A DNA stretch of 64,000 nucleotides, from positions 124,001 to 188,000 of the forward strand of contig NZ_JBBVGR010000002.1 in the NCBI RefSeq assembly GCF_038148855.1, given 5' to 3'. Source of the stretch: Phycobacter sedimenti. GTDB taxonomy: Bacteria > Pseudomonadota > Alphaproteobacteria > Rhodobacterales > Rhodobacteraceae. Of this stretch, positions 26,651 to 34,914 are shown one piece after another. Numbering within the stretch: position 1 is the first letter of the stretch; every line of letters starts with the position of its first letter. The notes below the pieces were generated by a model, which saw nothing but the letters and a program-made list of their open reading frames with translations, made no database searches and was not told where the DNA came from. The position numbers were made by a program, and so were the translations under genes.

Positions 26651-27436
26651 ATGGCACGGGTATCCGTCGAATACAAAGACCACATCGCCCATGTGACGCT
26701 GACGCGCGCGGACAAGATGAACGCGCTGGACGACGAGATGATCAAGGCGATCATCGCCGCCGCCGAGGAGGTCGCCGCCTCCAAGGCGCGCGCCGTGGTG
26801 CTGACCGGCGAGGGCAAGGGCTTTTGCGCGGGGCTTGACCTGATGAGCTTTGCCAAGATGGGGCAGGTCAACCCCGAGGAATGGCTGATGGAACGCAGCC
26901 ACGGTGACGCCAACGAGGTGCAGGCCGTGGCCATGGCCTGGCGGCAGGTGCCAGTTCCGGTCATTGCTGCGGTAAACGGCGTCTGTTTCGGCGGCGGGCT
27001 GCAACTGGCGCTGGGCGCGGATATCCGCATCGCCGCGCCGGATGCGCGGTTTTCGGTGATGGAGATGAAATGGGGCATCGTGCCGGACATGGGCGGTATG
27101 GCCTTGCTGCCGCGGCTTGTGCGGTCAGACATTCTGCGTCGACTGACATATACGGCGGAAATCTTCGAAGCACCCCAGGCGCTGGACTGGGGTCTGCTGA
27201 CCGAAGTGACCGACGATCCCCTTGCGCGGGCGCTGGCCCTCGCGGCCGAGATCGCGGGCAAGAATCCCGAAGCCATCCGTGCGGCCAAACGGCTGATCGA
27301 TGTGGCCGAAACGGCGGATCAGGCCACCGTGCTGGTGGAAGAAAGCCGCGAGCAGGTGGCCCTGATCGGCAAGCCCAACCAGATGGAGGCTATCGCCGCC
27401 CAGATGCAGAAACGCGCGCCTCAGTTCACGGACTGA
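26651..27436 (+). CDS. Crotonase-family enoyl-CoA hydratase/isomerase
   Basis: A 261-residue crotonase. LTRADKMNALDDEM and GEGKGFCAGLDL form the CoA-binding part, and VNGVCFGGGLQLALGADIRI contains the second oxyanion-hole glycine. The acidic residue usual in hydratases is not obvious at the first catalytic position, and the RFSVMEMKWGIVPDMGGM segment resembles the isomerase/other crotonase branch, so the reaction is not fixed. GGAG lies 9 bases upstream of the ATG. It converges on the ornithine cyclodeaminase-like gene, overlapping by 11 bp at the stops. Confidence 0.87.
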   Translation: MARVSVEYKDHIAHVTLTRADKMNALDDEMIKAIIAAAEEVAASKARAVVLTGEGKGFCAGLDLMSFAKMGQVNPEEWLMERSHGDANEVQAVAMAWRQVPVPVIAAVNGVCFGGGLQLALGADIRIAAPDARFSVMEMKWGIVPDMGGMALLPRLVRSDILRRLTYTAEIFEAPQALDWGLLTEVTDDPLARALALAAEIAGKNPEAIRAAKRLIDVAETADQATVLVEESREQVALIGKPNQMEAIAAQMQKRAPQFTD

Positions 27437-28385
27437 GGGGGGCTTGAGCCGTTAGCGCGGGCCAGATTGCCTGAACGGCGGTCAGATCCTGCACTCCGAG
27501 GCCTGACAGGCAGGCGATGCTGGTGCAACTGGGGTGCGGCGTCATCTCAGTTTCAAGAGCTGTGCCGAGTTCCACCAGATCGCTTGCGCAAATCAGGCCG
27601 CTGGCGATGGCCCGGCGGGGCGTTCCGAAGGCCTCACCAGACGAGCGCGCCTCGACAAAGACCTGCGCATCGGCCAGGGCGGCGGGATCGATCTCGCATT
27701 TGGTGGCATCGTCCGAGCCGACCGAGGTTACGTGCTGACCGGGGCGCAGCCACGCGGATTGGATCAACGGCTTTTTGGCGCCAGTGGCGACAATGATGAC
27801 GTCCGCAGCACGGACGGACCGCTCCAGATCCGGTGCTGCTGCGAAACGTGTGGCGGGAAACCGGGGCTTTAGCTCTGAGATCATGCGGAGCACTTTTGAA
27901 GTGTCCCGTCCCCATACGCGGACGAGGGACATCGGTGCGACGGTAAGCAGGGCCTCTGTTTGTAGTCTTGCTTGAGTGCCGGTTCCGACGATCACGGCGC
28001 TCTGGGCGCTGGAGGGGACAAGAAACTTCGCCACGATCGCCCCGGCAGCGGCTGTGCGGTAGTCCGAAATCAGGTGCTCGTCCTGCAGAATTGCAAGCGG
28101 CCGGCAGGTCTGGCTGTCAAAGACGACGATCATGCCGCTGGAGGGCGGCTCTCCCCTGTCCGCCAGAAGCTGTGACCAGCCTGCCGTCTTGACCGTGAAG
28201 ATTGAGCAACCCGCAAGAACAGCCGACTTGAGGTGGATATCCGAGACACCGGTGGGGTGCATCACCTGAGTGGGGGTCGTTGTTTTGCCTTGCGCAATCG
28301 CGTGGAAGGCCTGTTTTGCTGAAGGGATCAGGCTTTTGATATCCAGATGTGGGCGAATGTCCGCAGATGTATAGACCTTGATCAT
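27426..28385 (-). CDS. Ornithine cyclodeaminase/mu-crystallin family protein
   Basis: A 319-residue NAD(P)-binding protein of the OCD family, which includes ornithine and alanine dehydrogenases/cyclodeaminases and delta-1-pyrroline-2-carboxylate reductases. The Rossmann motif is VIVGTGTQARLQTEAL, preceded by LISDYRTAAAGAIVAKFL, with the substrate-side lysine in TVKTAGWS. The reading from the ATG at 28385 is preferred because the upstream extension runs through phzF. It overlaps the PhzF gene by 4 bp (ATGA), so both are one translational unit. Together with a PhzF isomerase it could act on a cyclic imino acid; this is inference. Confidence 0.85.
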   Translation of the reverse strand: MIKVYTSADIRPHLDIKSLIPSAKQAFHAIAQGKTTTPTQVMHPTGVSDIHLKSAVLAGCSIFTVKTAGWSQLLADRGEPPSSGMIVVFDSQTCRPLAILQDEHLISDYRTAAAGAIVAKFLVPSSAQSAVIVGTGTQARLQTEALLTVAPMSLVRVWGRDTSKVLRMISELKPRFPATRFAAAPDLERSVRAADVIIVATGAKKPLIQSAWLRPGQHVTSVGSDDATKCEIDPAALADAQVFVEARSSGEAFGTPRRAIASGLICASDLVELGTALETEMTPHPSCTSIACLSGLGVQDLTAVQAIWPALTAQAPLSP

Positions 28386-29257
28386 GGGGCGATAAGTTCC
28401 CCCGACCCGACAAAGGTGACCTCTCCGGCGACGGTGACATGAGTGATATCCGTGAGATCGCCATGGGGGGTGACTATCAGTTCGCTGGGCCGGTTCATGA
28501 AATGCCCCTGATGCAGGGTAAAGCTGCGGTCTGCCGGCACCAGCCCGTGTTTCAGGGCATAGGCGCCGACGACACCTGCGGCGCTGCCGGTGGCGACATC
28601 CTCCAGCACTCCGTCGTTGTTCCAATGGCGCCCTTCAAACCGCTTTATATCAAAAAGATAGGCAAACTCCGCGCCGATGGCCTTGAGGCGATCTTCAAGG
28701 TCGGAAACTGTGATGCGGGCCTGTTTCAAGCCACCCGTGACTGGAACGACCAGATACTTCAACCCGGTTGAGATGACCTCGAGCGGCAGTTCCGGAAGGT
28801 GCGCCGGGTTCAGATTGAAGGCCTCTGCGATCTGTCGACGGGCACTGTCGGGCGCCGCGCCAAGGAAGGCCGGTCGCCCCTGATCCAGCGTGCCAGAATA
28901 CCGACTGGCGCGGGCCATGGTGGTGACGGTCACGGTGCGATCCCCCTGCAAGGCGAAGTGCCAGACCCTGGTCCCCCGCGCACCGCTGGCCCGATGCAGG
29001 CTGCAGGCCGCGCCGATGATCGGATGGCCTGCAAAGGGCAGTTCCTCGAACAGGTCAAAGACGCGGGCATTGATGCGCCCATCCAGCTCTTGCAGGAAGA
29101 TCGCTTCGAAATGGCGCAGTTCTTGCGTCATCGTCAGCATCTGCGCCGCACTGAGGCCTGTGCTGTCCGGAAAGACCGCAAGACTGTTGCCAGCATAGGG
29201 GCGGGATGCGAAGACATCGCAGTGGATGAAGGTATAGGATGGGCGCGGCTGTTGCAT
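28382..29257 (-). CDS. PhzF-family isomerase
   Basis: A 291-residue protein of the PhzF/diaminopimelate epimerase-like fold. The N-terminus YTFIHCDVFASRPYAGNSLAVF and the catalytic acid in RHFEAIFLQ (Glu 51, equivalent to the PhzF active-site Glu) are both present, and the second half repeats the fold with VATGSAAGVVGAYALKHG. Members are isomerases of small amino or hydroxy acids; the substrate here is unknown and no phenazine genes are nearby. It is the first gene of a two-gene unit with the OCD-family gene, and divergent from an ArsR regulator only 32 bp away. Confidence 0.87.
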   Translation of the reverse strand: MQQPRPSYTFIHCDVFASRPYAGNSLAVFPDSTGLSAAQMLTMTQELRHFEAIFLQELDGRINARVFDLFEELPFAGHPIIGAACSLHRASGARGTRVWHFALQGDRTVTVTTMARASRYSGTLDQGRPAFLGAAPDSARRQIAEAFNLNPAHLPELPLEVISTGLKYLVVPVTGGLKQARITVSDLEDRLKAIGAEFAYLFDIKRFEGRHWNNDGVLEDVATGSAAGVVGAYALKHGLVPADRSFTLHQGHFMNRPSELIVTPHGDLTDITHVTVAGEVTFVGSGELIAP

Positions 29258-29263
29258 GTGTCT

Positions 29264-29291
29264 ATCTGTATAGGTGGATAACTATATAGAT
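29264..29291. promoter_or_regulatory. Near-perfect inverted repeat between phzF-like and arsR-like genes (probable operator)
   Basis: ATCTGTATAG and CTATATAGAT are 10-bp arms (one mismatch) separated by 8 bp. The right arm reaches into the ATG of the ArsR-type gene at 29290. The site is AT-rich in a GC-rich context and lies in the only 32 bp between the two divergent start codons, so one repressor dimer bound here could silence both directions. Confidence 0.65.
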
Positions 29292-29658
29292 GATTGACTA
29301 TACAAATGCCGGTCTGGTGTCAATCGCCGCACCGCTCAGGGTGCTGGCGAATGAGAATCGCCTTCTGATCCTGCATTGGCTGAGCGATCCAGAGCGCCAT
29401 TTTCCGCCGCAGGAGGATGGCGATCTGGTAAAGGACGGGGTTTGCGTGGGGTTCATCACCGAAAAGATCGGGTTGCGGCAGCCCACGGTGACAAACCATA
29501 TGCGCCTTTTGCAGGACGCCGGGTTGGTGAGCAGCAAGAAGATCAAGAATTGGGTTTTCTACAAACTGGTTCCCGCCCGCGCCGATGAGATCCTGCAACA
29601 GACTGCGCGCCTGTGGGACGTATCACAGGCGGGCATGACGCCTGATCCCTCGGGTTGA
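29290..29658 (+). CDS. ArsR-family winged-helix repressor
   Basis: A 122-residue winged-helix regulator of the ArsR type: APLRVLANENRLLILHWL is the first helix pair, and ITEKIGLRQPTVTNHMRLLQDAGLVSSKK the recognition helix and turn, followed by the wing. The usual metal-binding CxC motif is absent (single Cys near residue 55), so it probably senses something other than arsenic or a heavy metal. No Shine-Dalgarno precedes the ATG at 29290, suggesting a leaderless mRNA or a downstream start. It is divergent from phzF/OCD and followed by a ferric-reductase-like gene, both likely targets. Confidence 0.85.
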   Translation: MIDYTNAGLVSIAAPLRVLANENRLLILHWLSDPERHFPPQEDGDLVKDGVCVGFITEKIGLRQPTVTNHMRLLQDAGLVSSKKIKNWVFYKLVPARADEILQQTARLWDVSQAGMTPDPSG

Positions 29659-29702
29659 GCAGGATCAAGGACCGTGACAGGAAGACGGGTCAGGAAGACA
29701 GT

Positions 29703-31001
29703 ATGAAACCGCTTTTCCTTCTCCTGCTGTACTCTGTTGTCGTGACGCTGCCTCTGGGCCTTTCCTGGGTGTTCGGAGGCCCGCCGCGCGGCTTCTGGGC
29801 GGAACTCGGAAGCGGGCTGGGCATGCTGGCTTTCGCCATGATCCTGGCCGAGTTCGTCCTGTCCGGGCGGTTCCGCCGGGTGTCGTCTGGCATTGGCATG
29901 GATGTGACCATGCGGTTTCATCAGGTGATGGCCCGCGCGGCGCTGCTGTTCGCCCTTGTGCACCCTTTTCTGTATGGCGGCACCCCTGCGGGCGGAGCGC
30001 GGCCCTGGGACCCGAGCCGGGTTCTGACGGTAAGCACTGACTTCACGGCCATGGCGGGGGGCGTTCTTGCCTTTGTTTTGTTGCCTGCCCTGGTGGCGCT
30101 GGCGGCCTGTCGCACTCAGCTGGATTACAAATACGAAACCTGGCGGCTGATGCATGGGATTGGTGCAGTGCTGATCGCCGGGGCCTTGCTGCACCATGCA
30201 TTGAGTGCCGGGAGGTATAGTGCAGAACCAGAATTGGTCTGGATGTGGGCAGGCATGACGGGCCTCGCGGTGGGTTCGCTCCTTTGGGTCTACGCGATTG
30301 AACCGGCGCGCGCACGTCCCTGGCAGGTCAAGGAGGTCAGGCGCCTCACGCCGCGCCAGTGGGGCGTAACAGTCGCGCCAAAGGGGCACGGCGGCCTCTC
30401 ATACAAGGCAGGCCAGTTTGCCTGGCTCAGCATTGGCCATTCGGCCTATTCTTTGCATGAAAACCCGTTTTCCATCAGCTCAGCTCCGGATGGCGGATCC
30501 GATGTGTCCTTTGTCATCAAGGAGCTTGGGGATTTCACCAGGGCGCTCGATCAAATCAAGGCTGGGACACGGGCCTATCTCGATGCCCCATATGGCAGTC
30601 TGACGGTCGAGGGGCGGGATGAACCGGGGATCGCGCTGATTGCGGGCGGTGTCGGCATTGCGCCGATGCTTAGCATCCTGCGCCACTTGCGCCTGACAGA
30701 TGATCCGCGCGCGGTTCGAATCCTTTATGGCAACAGAGCCGAAGAACAGATCGTATTTCGCGAGGAGCTGGGGGTAGAGGACACGATTTTTGTTCTCTCG
30801 GAGCCGCCCGAAGGGTGGACAGGAGAGACCGGCATGATCGACAGCGCCTTGCTGGATCGTGCGTTCACGCCGGAAGAGGTTCGCAGCTGGCTCTTTGTCC
30901 TATGCGGGCCGCCTGCGATGATGGATGCGGTCGAGGATCATCTGATTGCGCGCGGTGCGCCCTCGGACCGTATCCTGTCTGAAAGGTTCGACTATGACTG
31001 A
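29703..31001 (+). CDS. Ferric-reductase-like transmembrane flavocytochrome
   Basis: A 432-residue membrane oxidoreductase. The N-half has about six helices with bis-heme histidines spaced as in the ferric reductase domain (H-x13-H: His 73/87 and His 151/165). The C-half is an FAD/NAD(P)H reductase: NPFSISSAP for FAD, IAGGVGIAPMLSIL for the pyridine nucleotide and LFVLCGPPAMM at the end. It would carry electrons across the membrane to an unknown acceptor. The start at 29703 has AGGAAG upstream. It follows the ArsR gene by 44 bp and overlaps a tiny membrane ORF by 8 bp, suggesting an operon. Confidence 0.88.
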   Translation: MKPLFLLLLYSVVVTLPLGLSWVFGGPPRGFWAELGSGLGMLAFAMILAEFVLSGRFRRVSSGIGMDVTMRFHQVMARAALLFALVHPFLYGGTPAGGARPWDPSRVLTVSTDFTAMAGGVLAFVLLPALVALAACRTQLDYKYETWRLMHGIGAVLIAGALLHHALSAGRYSAEPELVWMWAGMTGLAVGSLLWVYAIEPARARPWQVKEVRRLTPRQWGVTVAPKGHGGLSYKAGQFAWLSIGHSAYSLHENPFSISSAPDGGSDVSFVIKELGDFTRALDQIKAGTRAYLDAPYGSLTVEGRDEPGIALIAGGVGIAPMLSILRHLRLTDDPRAVRILYGNRAEEQIVFREELGVEDTIFVLSEPPEGWTGETGMIDSALLDRAFTPEEVRSWLFVLCGPPAMMDAVEDHLIARGAPSDRILSERFDYD

Positions 31002-31101
31002 TCTGATGAAATCCAAGCCGATGCGCCGCCGGGTGTCCCTCGCGATCAAAGGAGTGCTGGTCCTGATCGTCCTGGCGCTGCTGGTCTTCGTACTGCGATA
31101 G
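30994..31101 (+). CDS. Tiny single-helix membrane protein (35 residues)
   Basis: The ATG at 30994 overlaps the end of the ferric-reductase-like gene by 8 bp in another frame and gives 35 residues: a Lys/Arg-rich N-terminus (MTDLMKSKPMRRR) and a hydrophobic helix (VLVLIVLALLVFVLR). This is the classic layout of a small membrane subunit or regulator. No homologue can be claimed. The overlap and amino acid composition argue for a real gene, but a chance frame is possible. Confidence 0.4.
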   Translation: MTDLMKSKPMRRRVSLAIKGVLVLIVLALLVFVLR

Positions 31102-31153
31102 CCCGGCCGTTTGCCCATGCCGCTGATACCAAGACTGGTCAGTCCTGATGGGA

Positions 31154-31199
31154 CAGTCCAGATCAGTCAGTCAGTCCAGATCAGTCAGTCCAGATCAGT
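31154..31199. repeat. Short tandem repeat of 14 bp
   Basis: CAGTCCAGATCAGT occurs at 31154, 31172 and 31186; the last two are head to tail and the first is separated by a CAGT partial unit. It overlaps the last codons of the DUF4389 gene on the minus strand. Confidence 0.8.
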
Positions 31200-31490
31200 C
31201 CAGGGCCAGGGTTTCACATTGCTTGCAGCGGTCTGATATCGCGCGGCCTTGGCCATCCAGATCCCAAGATCGGTGCCAAAATCGGCAATGCGCTCATTCG
31301 GCTGCTTGTTGTTGAGGGCCATGACCAGAAACTGCAGCACGGTCACGACACCAAGCACGGTCTGGGCGAACTGGATCATCAACCAGATGATGACCATGTA
31401 GACGAGCCGCATCAACAGGCTGTCCGCGCTCTCTGGCTCGAACTGTTCGCCGTGCAAACGGCCATCAATCTTGTGGTCATCCTGTGCCAT
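31185..31490 (-). CDS. DUF4389-type small membrane protein
   Basis: A 101-residue protein with two hydrophobic segments (LLMRLVYMVIIWLMIQFAQTVL and VVTVLQFLVMALNN) followed by a polar C-terminus ending PWPWTDLD. It matches my memory of DUF4389 proteins, which some databases mislabel as lipase; function is unknown. Tandem ATGs at 31493 and 31490 follow AGGACC; the second has better spacing. The C-terminal residues and the stop are made from the first copies of a short tandem repeat. It lies about 80 bp beyond the tiny ORF on the opposite strand, i.e. convergent to it. Confidence 0.72.
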   Translation of the reverse strand: MAQDDHKIDGRLHGEQFEPESADSLLMRLVYMVIIWLMIQFAQTVLGVVTVLQFLVMALNNKQPNERIADFGTDLGIWMAKAARYQTAASNVKPWPWTDLD

Positions 31491-31554
31491 CATCGGTCCT
31501 GTCTGAAATGCGCGTGCCAAAACTCCTGGGTGCAATATAGGCAGGCTTTGGTCC

Positions 31555-31594
31555 GGAAAAAAGACAAAGGCCGCGCCTGATCGCAGGCGCGGCC
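31555..31594 (-). terminator. Rho-independent terminator after fructose-bisphosphate aldolase
   Basis: Perfect 11-bp stem GGCCGCGCCTG/CAGGCGCGGCC with a 4-base loop. On the minus strand the tail reads TTTGTCTTTTTT, 24 bp after the aldolase stop. It separates the aldolase from the DUF4389 gene. Confidence 0.92.
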
Positions 31595-31618
31595 CGGAAT
31601 GATGTCTTGAAAAAAAAC

Positions 31619-32521
31619 TTACAGCGATGCGTTGTAGATCTTTGAGATATTGGCGCCAAGGGCAGCGTTGTAATCCGCATCGCTCATGGCGACATTCAGA
31701 CCCTCGGTCAGCGCGCGGCTGAAGGAGGCGATCATCTTGGTGTTCTGAGAGAGCTTTGCGCAGGCATCATCGGTGCTGTAGCCGCCCGAAAGAGCGACGA
31801 CACGGACCACTTCGGGGTGATCCGCCAGATCGTCATAAAGACCGGCTTCGTTCGGGATGGTCAGTTTCAGCGCAACCTTGGTGCCCGCAGGGAGCGCATC
31901 CAGTGCGGCATTCAGTTCCGCCTTGAGGATCGCTTCGGCTTTGGCCTTGGTGACCGAGTGGATGTCCACTTCGGGTTCGATGATCGGCACCAGACCGGCG
32001 GCCGCGATCTGCCTGCCCACTTCGAACTGCTGCGCCACCACGTTCTTGATGCCGGTGGCGTTGGCGTCCTTGATGACCGAGCGCATCTTGGTACCAAAGA
32101 TCCCCGCCTCGACTGCGCGAGCAAGAAGCGCGTCCAGATCGGGCATGGGCTTCATCATTTGTGCGCCGTCCTGTTCGTCAGCCAGCCCCTTGTCGACCTT
32201 GAGGAAGGGAACAACCCCGCATTTCTCCCACAGGTACTGCGGCACCTGAATGCCGTCGATGGCGTTGTCCATGGTCTTTTCAAACAGGATCGCGCCAAGA
32301 ATCTTGTCGCTGTTGAAATCCGGTGCGGTGATGATGCGGGCGCGCATTTTCTGGATTTCGCCGAACATTTCGTCGTCATTCGAATAGGCATTTTCCATGA
32401 CGCCATAAAGCGCGAGCGCTTTCGGAGTGGAGCCACCGGACTGGTCCAGAGCCGCAATAAAGCCTTTGCCGTTTGCGATACGGTCGAACTGTTCCTGTTT
32501 GGTAGAAGTCTCTTGCGCCAT
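31619..32521 (-). CDS. fda: Fructose-bisphosphate aldolase, class I
   Basis: Schiff-base aldolase splitting fructose 1,6-bisphosphate in glycolysis and running in reverse in gluconeogenesis. The 300-residue protein starts QEQFDRIANGKGFIAALDQSGGSTPKAL, the class I signature in bacteria, and continues IIEPEVDIHSVTKAKAE and KVALKLTIPNEAG around the catalytic lysine; ALSGGYSTDDAC is near the phosphate site. No metal ligands of class II enzymes are present. It is monocistronic: a terminator follows and about 220 bp with no gene precede it. Confidence 0.93.
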   Translation of the reverse strand: MAQETSTKQEQFDRIANGKGFIAALDQSGGSTPKALALYGVMENAYSNDDEMFGEIQKMRARIITAPDFNSDKILGAILFEKTMDNAIDGIQVPQYLWEKCGVVPFLKVDKGLADEQDGAQMMKPMPDLDALLARAVEAGIFGTKMRSVIKDANATGIKNVVAQQFEVGRQIAAAGLVPIIEPEVDIHSVTKAKAEAILKAELNAALDALPAGTKVALKLTIPNEAGLYDDLADHPEVVRVVALSGGYSTDDACAKLSQNTKMIASFSRALTEGLNVAMSDADYNAALGANISKIYNASL

Positions 32522-32673
32522 GGGTCGGAATCTCCGCGAATATCAATTGTACTCTTTAAGACCGTCTATACCGTGCCCGCGATCAGAAACAACTGGCCCT
32601 GTATCCGGTTGCGCTAACAGGGACGGGGTTTTCGCCTGTGCTGAAGGCGCATGGCCTGGATCGCAGTCCCAAA

Positions 32674-32702
32674 GGCAAAACGGCAGACCGTTCGGTCTGC
32701 CG
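32674..32702 (-). terminator. Terminator after pyrG
   Basis: Stem CGGCAGAC/GTCTGCCG with a 6-base loop, followed by TTTTGCC on the minus strand. It lies about 40 bp after the pyrG stop. The rest of the gap between 32522 and 32743 shows no gene. Confidence 0.78.
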
Positions 32703-32743
32703 TGTGCATGAATTCATTATCCGGAAAATCTGTCAGACCGGGA

Positions 32744-34387
32744 TCAGACCAGGCGCGAGGTTTCCTTGGCCGCGCGCACGAAGTCCTTGAACAGTGGATG
32801 CGGCGCAAAGGGTTTGGATTTCAGTTCCGGGTGGAACTGAACGCCGATGAACCAGGGGTGATCACTCCATTCGACGATTTCCGGCAGACGCCCATCGGGG
32901 GACATGCCCGAGAACTGCAGACCGCAGGCCTCCAGCTGATCCTTGTATTTGGTGTCCACCTCATAGCGGTGACGGTGGCGTTCCTCGATATGGGTGCTGC
33001 CATAGACTTCGGACACCCTGGAGCCTTCTGCAAGTGTGGCGTCATAGGCACCGAGGCGCATGGTGCCGCCCTTGTCGTCACCGACCTTGCGTTCGACCAT
33101 CTGGTTGCCCTGCACCCATTCCTTCAGGTGATAGACGACGGGCTCGAAACGCTTCTTGCCTGCTTCATGGTCGAATTCCTCGGAACCGGCCTCGGTTATG
33201 CCAGCCACGTTGCGTGCGGCTTCGATGACGGCCATCTGCATGCCGAGGCAGATCCCGAGGTACGGCACCTTGTGCTCGCGCGCATATTGCGCCGCCTTGA
33301 TCTTGCCCTCGGTACCGCGTTCGCCAAAACCGCCGGGCACCAGGATCGCGTGGAAGCCCTGCAGGTGCGGGGCGGCATCCTCGCGGTCAAAGGTTTCAGC
33401 ATCCACCCATTCGATCTTTACCTTGACCCGGTTGGCCATACCGCCATGGGTCAGCGCCTCGACCACCGATTTGTAGGCATCTTCGAGCTGGATGTACTTG
33501 CCTACGATGGCAATCTTGACCTCGCCCTCGGGGTTGTAGATGCGGTCGGCCACATCGTCCCAGCGTTCCAGGTTCGGCTTGGGGGCCGGGGCGATGCCGA
33601 AGGCGTCCAGAACCGCCTGGTCCAGCCCTTCCCGGTGATAGGCCAGAGGCGCCTCGTAGATGGATTTCAGATCCTGCGCGGCAATCACGCTGTCGGGGCG
33701 CACGTTGCAGAACAGGGCGAGCTTTTCACGCTCCTTCTGCGGGATCGGCCCTTCGGAGCGGCAAACCAGAATGTCGGGCGCCAGACCGATGGACCGCAGT
33801 TCCTTGACCGAGTGCTGGGTTGGTTTGGTCTTCAGCTCGCCGCTTGCCTTGATGTAGGGCAGCAGGGTGAGGTGCATGAAGATACACTGGCCGCGCGGCT
33901 TGTCCTGGGCAAACTGGCGGATCGCCTCGAAGAAGGGCAGGCCCTCGATGTCGCCCACGGTGCCGCCGATCTCGCAGAGCATGAAGTCGACCTCATCCTC
34001 GCCGATGGAGATGAAGTCCTTGATCTCGTTGGTGACGTGCGGAATGACCTGGATGGTCTTGCCGAGGTAGTCGCCGCGGCGCTCCTTTTCCAGCACGTTC
34101 ATGTAGATGCGGCCCGAGGAGATCGAGTCGGTCTTGCGTGCCGGAACACCGGTGAAGCGTTCATAATGGCCAAGGTCCAGATCGGTTTCCGCACCATCGT
34201 CGGTGATGAAGACCTCACCGTGTTCAAAGGGGCTCATAGTGCCCGGATCGACGTTCAGATAGGGATCCAGCTTTCGCAGCCGCACGGAGTATCCGCGCGC
34301 CTGCAGCAATGCCCCAAGGGCCGCCGAAGCCAGCCCTTTTCCAAGCGATGAAACAACGCCGCCAGTGATAAAGATAAAACGCGCCAT
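32744..34387 (-). CDS. pyrG: CTP synthase
   Basis: Glutamine- and ATP-dependent amination of UTP to CTP. The 547-residue protein begins MARFIFITGGVVSSLGKGLASAAL, the universal N-terminus, followed by LDPYLNVDPGTMSPFEHGEVF and DDGAETDLDLGHYERF. The amidotransferase domain has its nucleophile in YLGICLGMQMAVIE and VGVQFHPELKS-like residues near the end (GVQFHPELKSKPFAPHPLF). The length is the family norm. secG lies upstream in the same direction with about 160 bp between, containing a possible secG terminator. Confidence 0.97.
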   Translation of the reverse strand: MARFIFITGGVVSSLGKGLASAALGALLQARGYSVRLRKLDPYLNVDPGTMSPFEHGEVFITDDGAETDLDLGHYERFTGVPARKTDSISSGRIYMNVLEKERRGDYLGKTIQVIPHVTNEIKDFISIGEDEVDFMLCEIGGTVGDIEGLPFFEAIRQFAQDKPRGQCIFMHLTLLPYIKASGELKTKPTQHSVKELRSIGLAPDILVCRSEGPIPQKEREKLALFCNVRPDSVIAAQDLKSIYEAPLAYHREGLDQAVLDAFGIAPAPKPNLERWDDVADRIYNPEGEVKIAIVGKYIQLEDAYKSVVEALTHGGMANRVKVKIEWVDAETFDREDAAPHLQGFHAILVPGGFGERGTEGKIKAAQYAREHKVPYLGICLGMQMAVIEAARNVAGITEAGSEEFDHEAGKKRFEPVVYHLKEWVQGNQMVERKVGDDKGGTMRLGAYDATLAEGSRVSEVYGSTHIEERHRHRYEVDTKYKDQLEACGLQFSGMSPDGRLPEIVEWSDHPWFIGVQFHPELKSKPFAPHPLFKDFVRAAKETSRLV

Positions 34388-34483
34388 GAGTGTTCGGCTG
34401 CCCCCGTGAGAAGTCAGATTTCAGCTGCCCGGCGGCTTTTGAAAACCGCAGCACCACGGGACTTTACGTATAAAGGATTCGGC

Positions 34484-34526
34484 CAAAAGGCGCAAGGGAA
34501 CCGCAAGATGCTGTTACGGTCCCTTT
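34484..34526 (-). terminator. Possible terminator after secG
   Basis: Imperfect stem AAGGGACCG/CGGTTCCCTT with a 13-base loop on the minus strand. A TTTT run comes a few bases after the stem, so the signal is moderate. Confidence 0.45.
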
Positions 34527-34548
34527 GGTGTATTCTAGGTGTAGTCTT

Positions 34549-34914
34549 TTAGTCGGCGCTGGGCACCAAGGGCGCGTTGTCACCTTCTGCCGGTGGCAAA
34601 AGATCGCTGCCAAGGGGCGCAGCCGGTGTCAGATCTCCGGTTTCACCGCTTGCCGGGGCCGTAATCCGATCGGCGACGGACGAACCTGCCGATTTCTGCG
34701 CGGCCAGCACCGTCAGGGTGACCGAGGTGATGATAAAGGCAACGGCCAGAACCCAGGTTACTTTGCTGAGCGCGGTTGCTGCAGCCCGGCCGGTCATGGC
34801 GCCGCCGCCACCGCCGCCCATGCCAAGACCACCGCCCTCGGAGCGTTGCAGCAGCACGACGGCAATCAGGCCCAGAGCCAGAAGAAGATGGATGATCAGT
34901 ACAACGTTTTCCAT
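34549..34914 (-). CDS. secG: Protein translocase subunit SecG
   Basis: Small subunit of the SecYEG channel. Two membrane helices, MENVVLIIHLLLALGLIAVVLLQ and TWVLAVAFIITSVTLTVLA, flank the Gly-rich loop RSEGGGLGMGGGGGGAM that is the family signature. A polar, acidic tail makes it 121 residues, longer than E. coli SecG. The start is the ATG at 34914 because the open frame upstream (Pro-rich) is outside the family. It is upstream of pyrG in the same direction and divergent from nitrile hydratase. Confidence 0.93.
   Translation of the reverse strand: MENVVLIIHLLLALGLIAVVLLQRSEGGGLGMGGGGGGAMTGRAAATALSKVTWVLAVAFIITSVTLTVLAAQKSAGSSVADRITAPASGETGDLTPAAPLGSDLLPPAEGDNAPLVPSAD

Noticed and set aside
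34388..34548. tRNA gene between secG and pyrG, as in some bacteria
   Set aside because: No cloverleaf or TTCGA loop; only a possible secG terminator.
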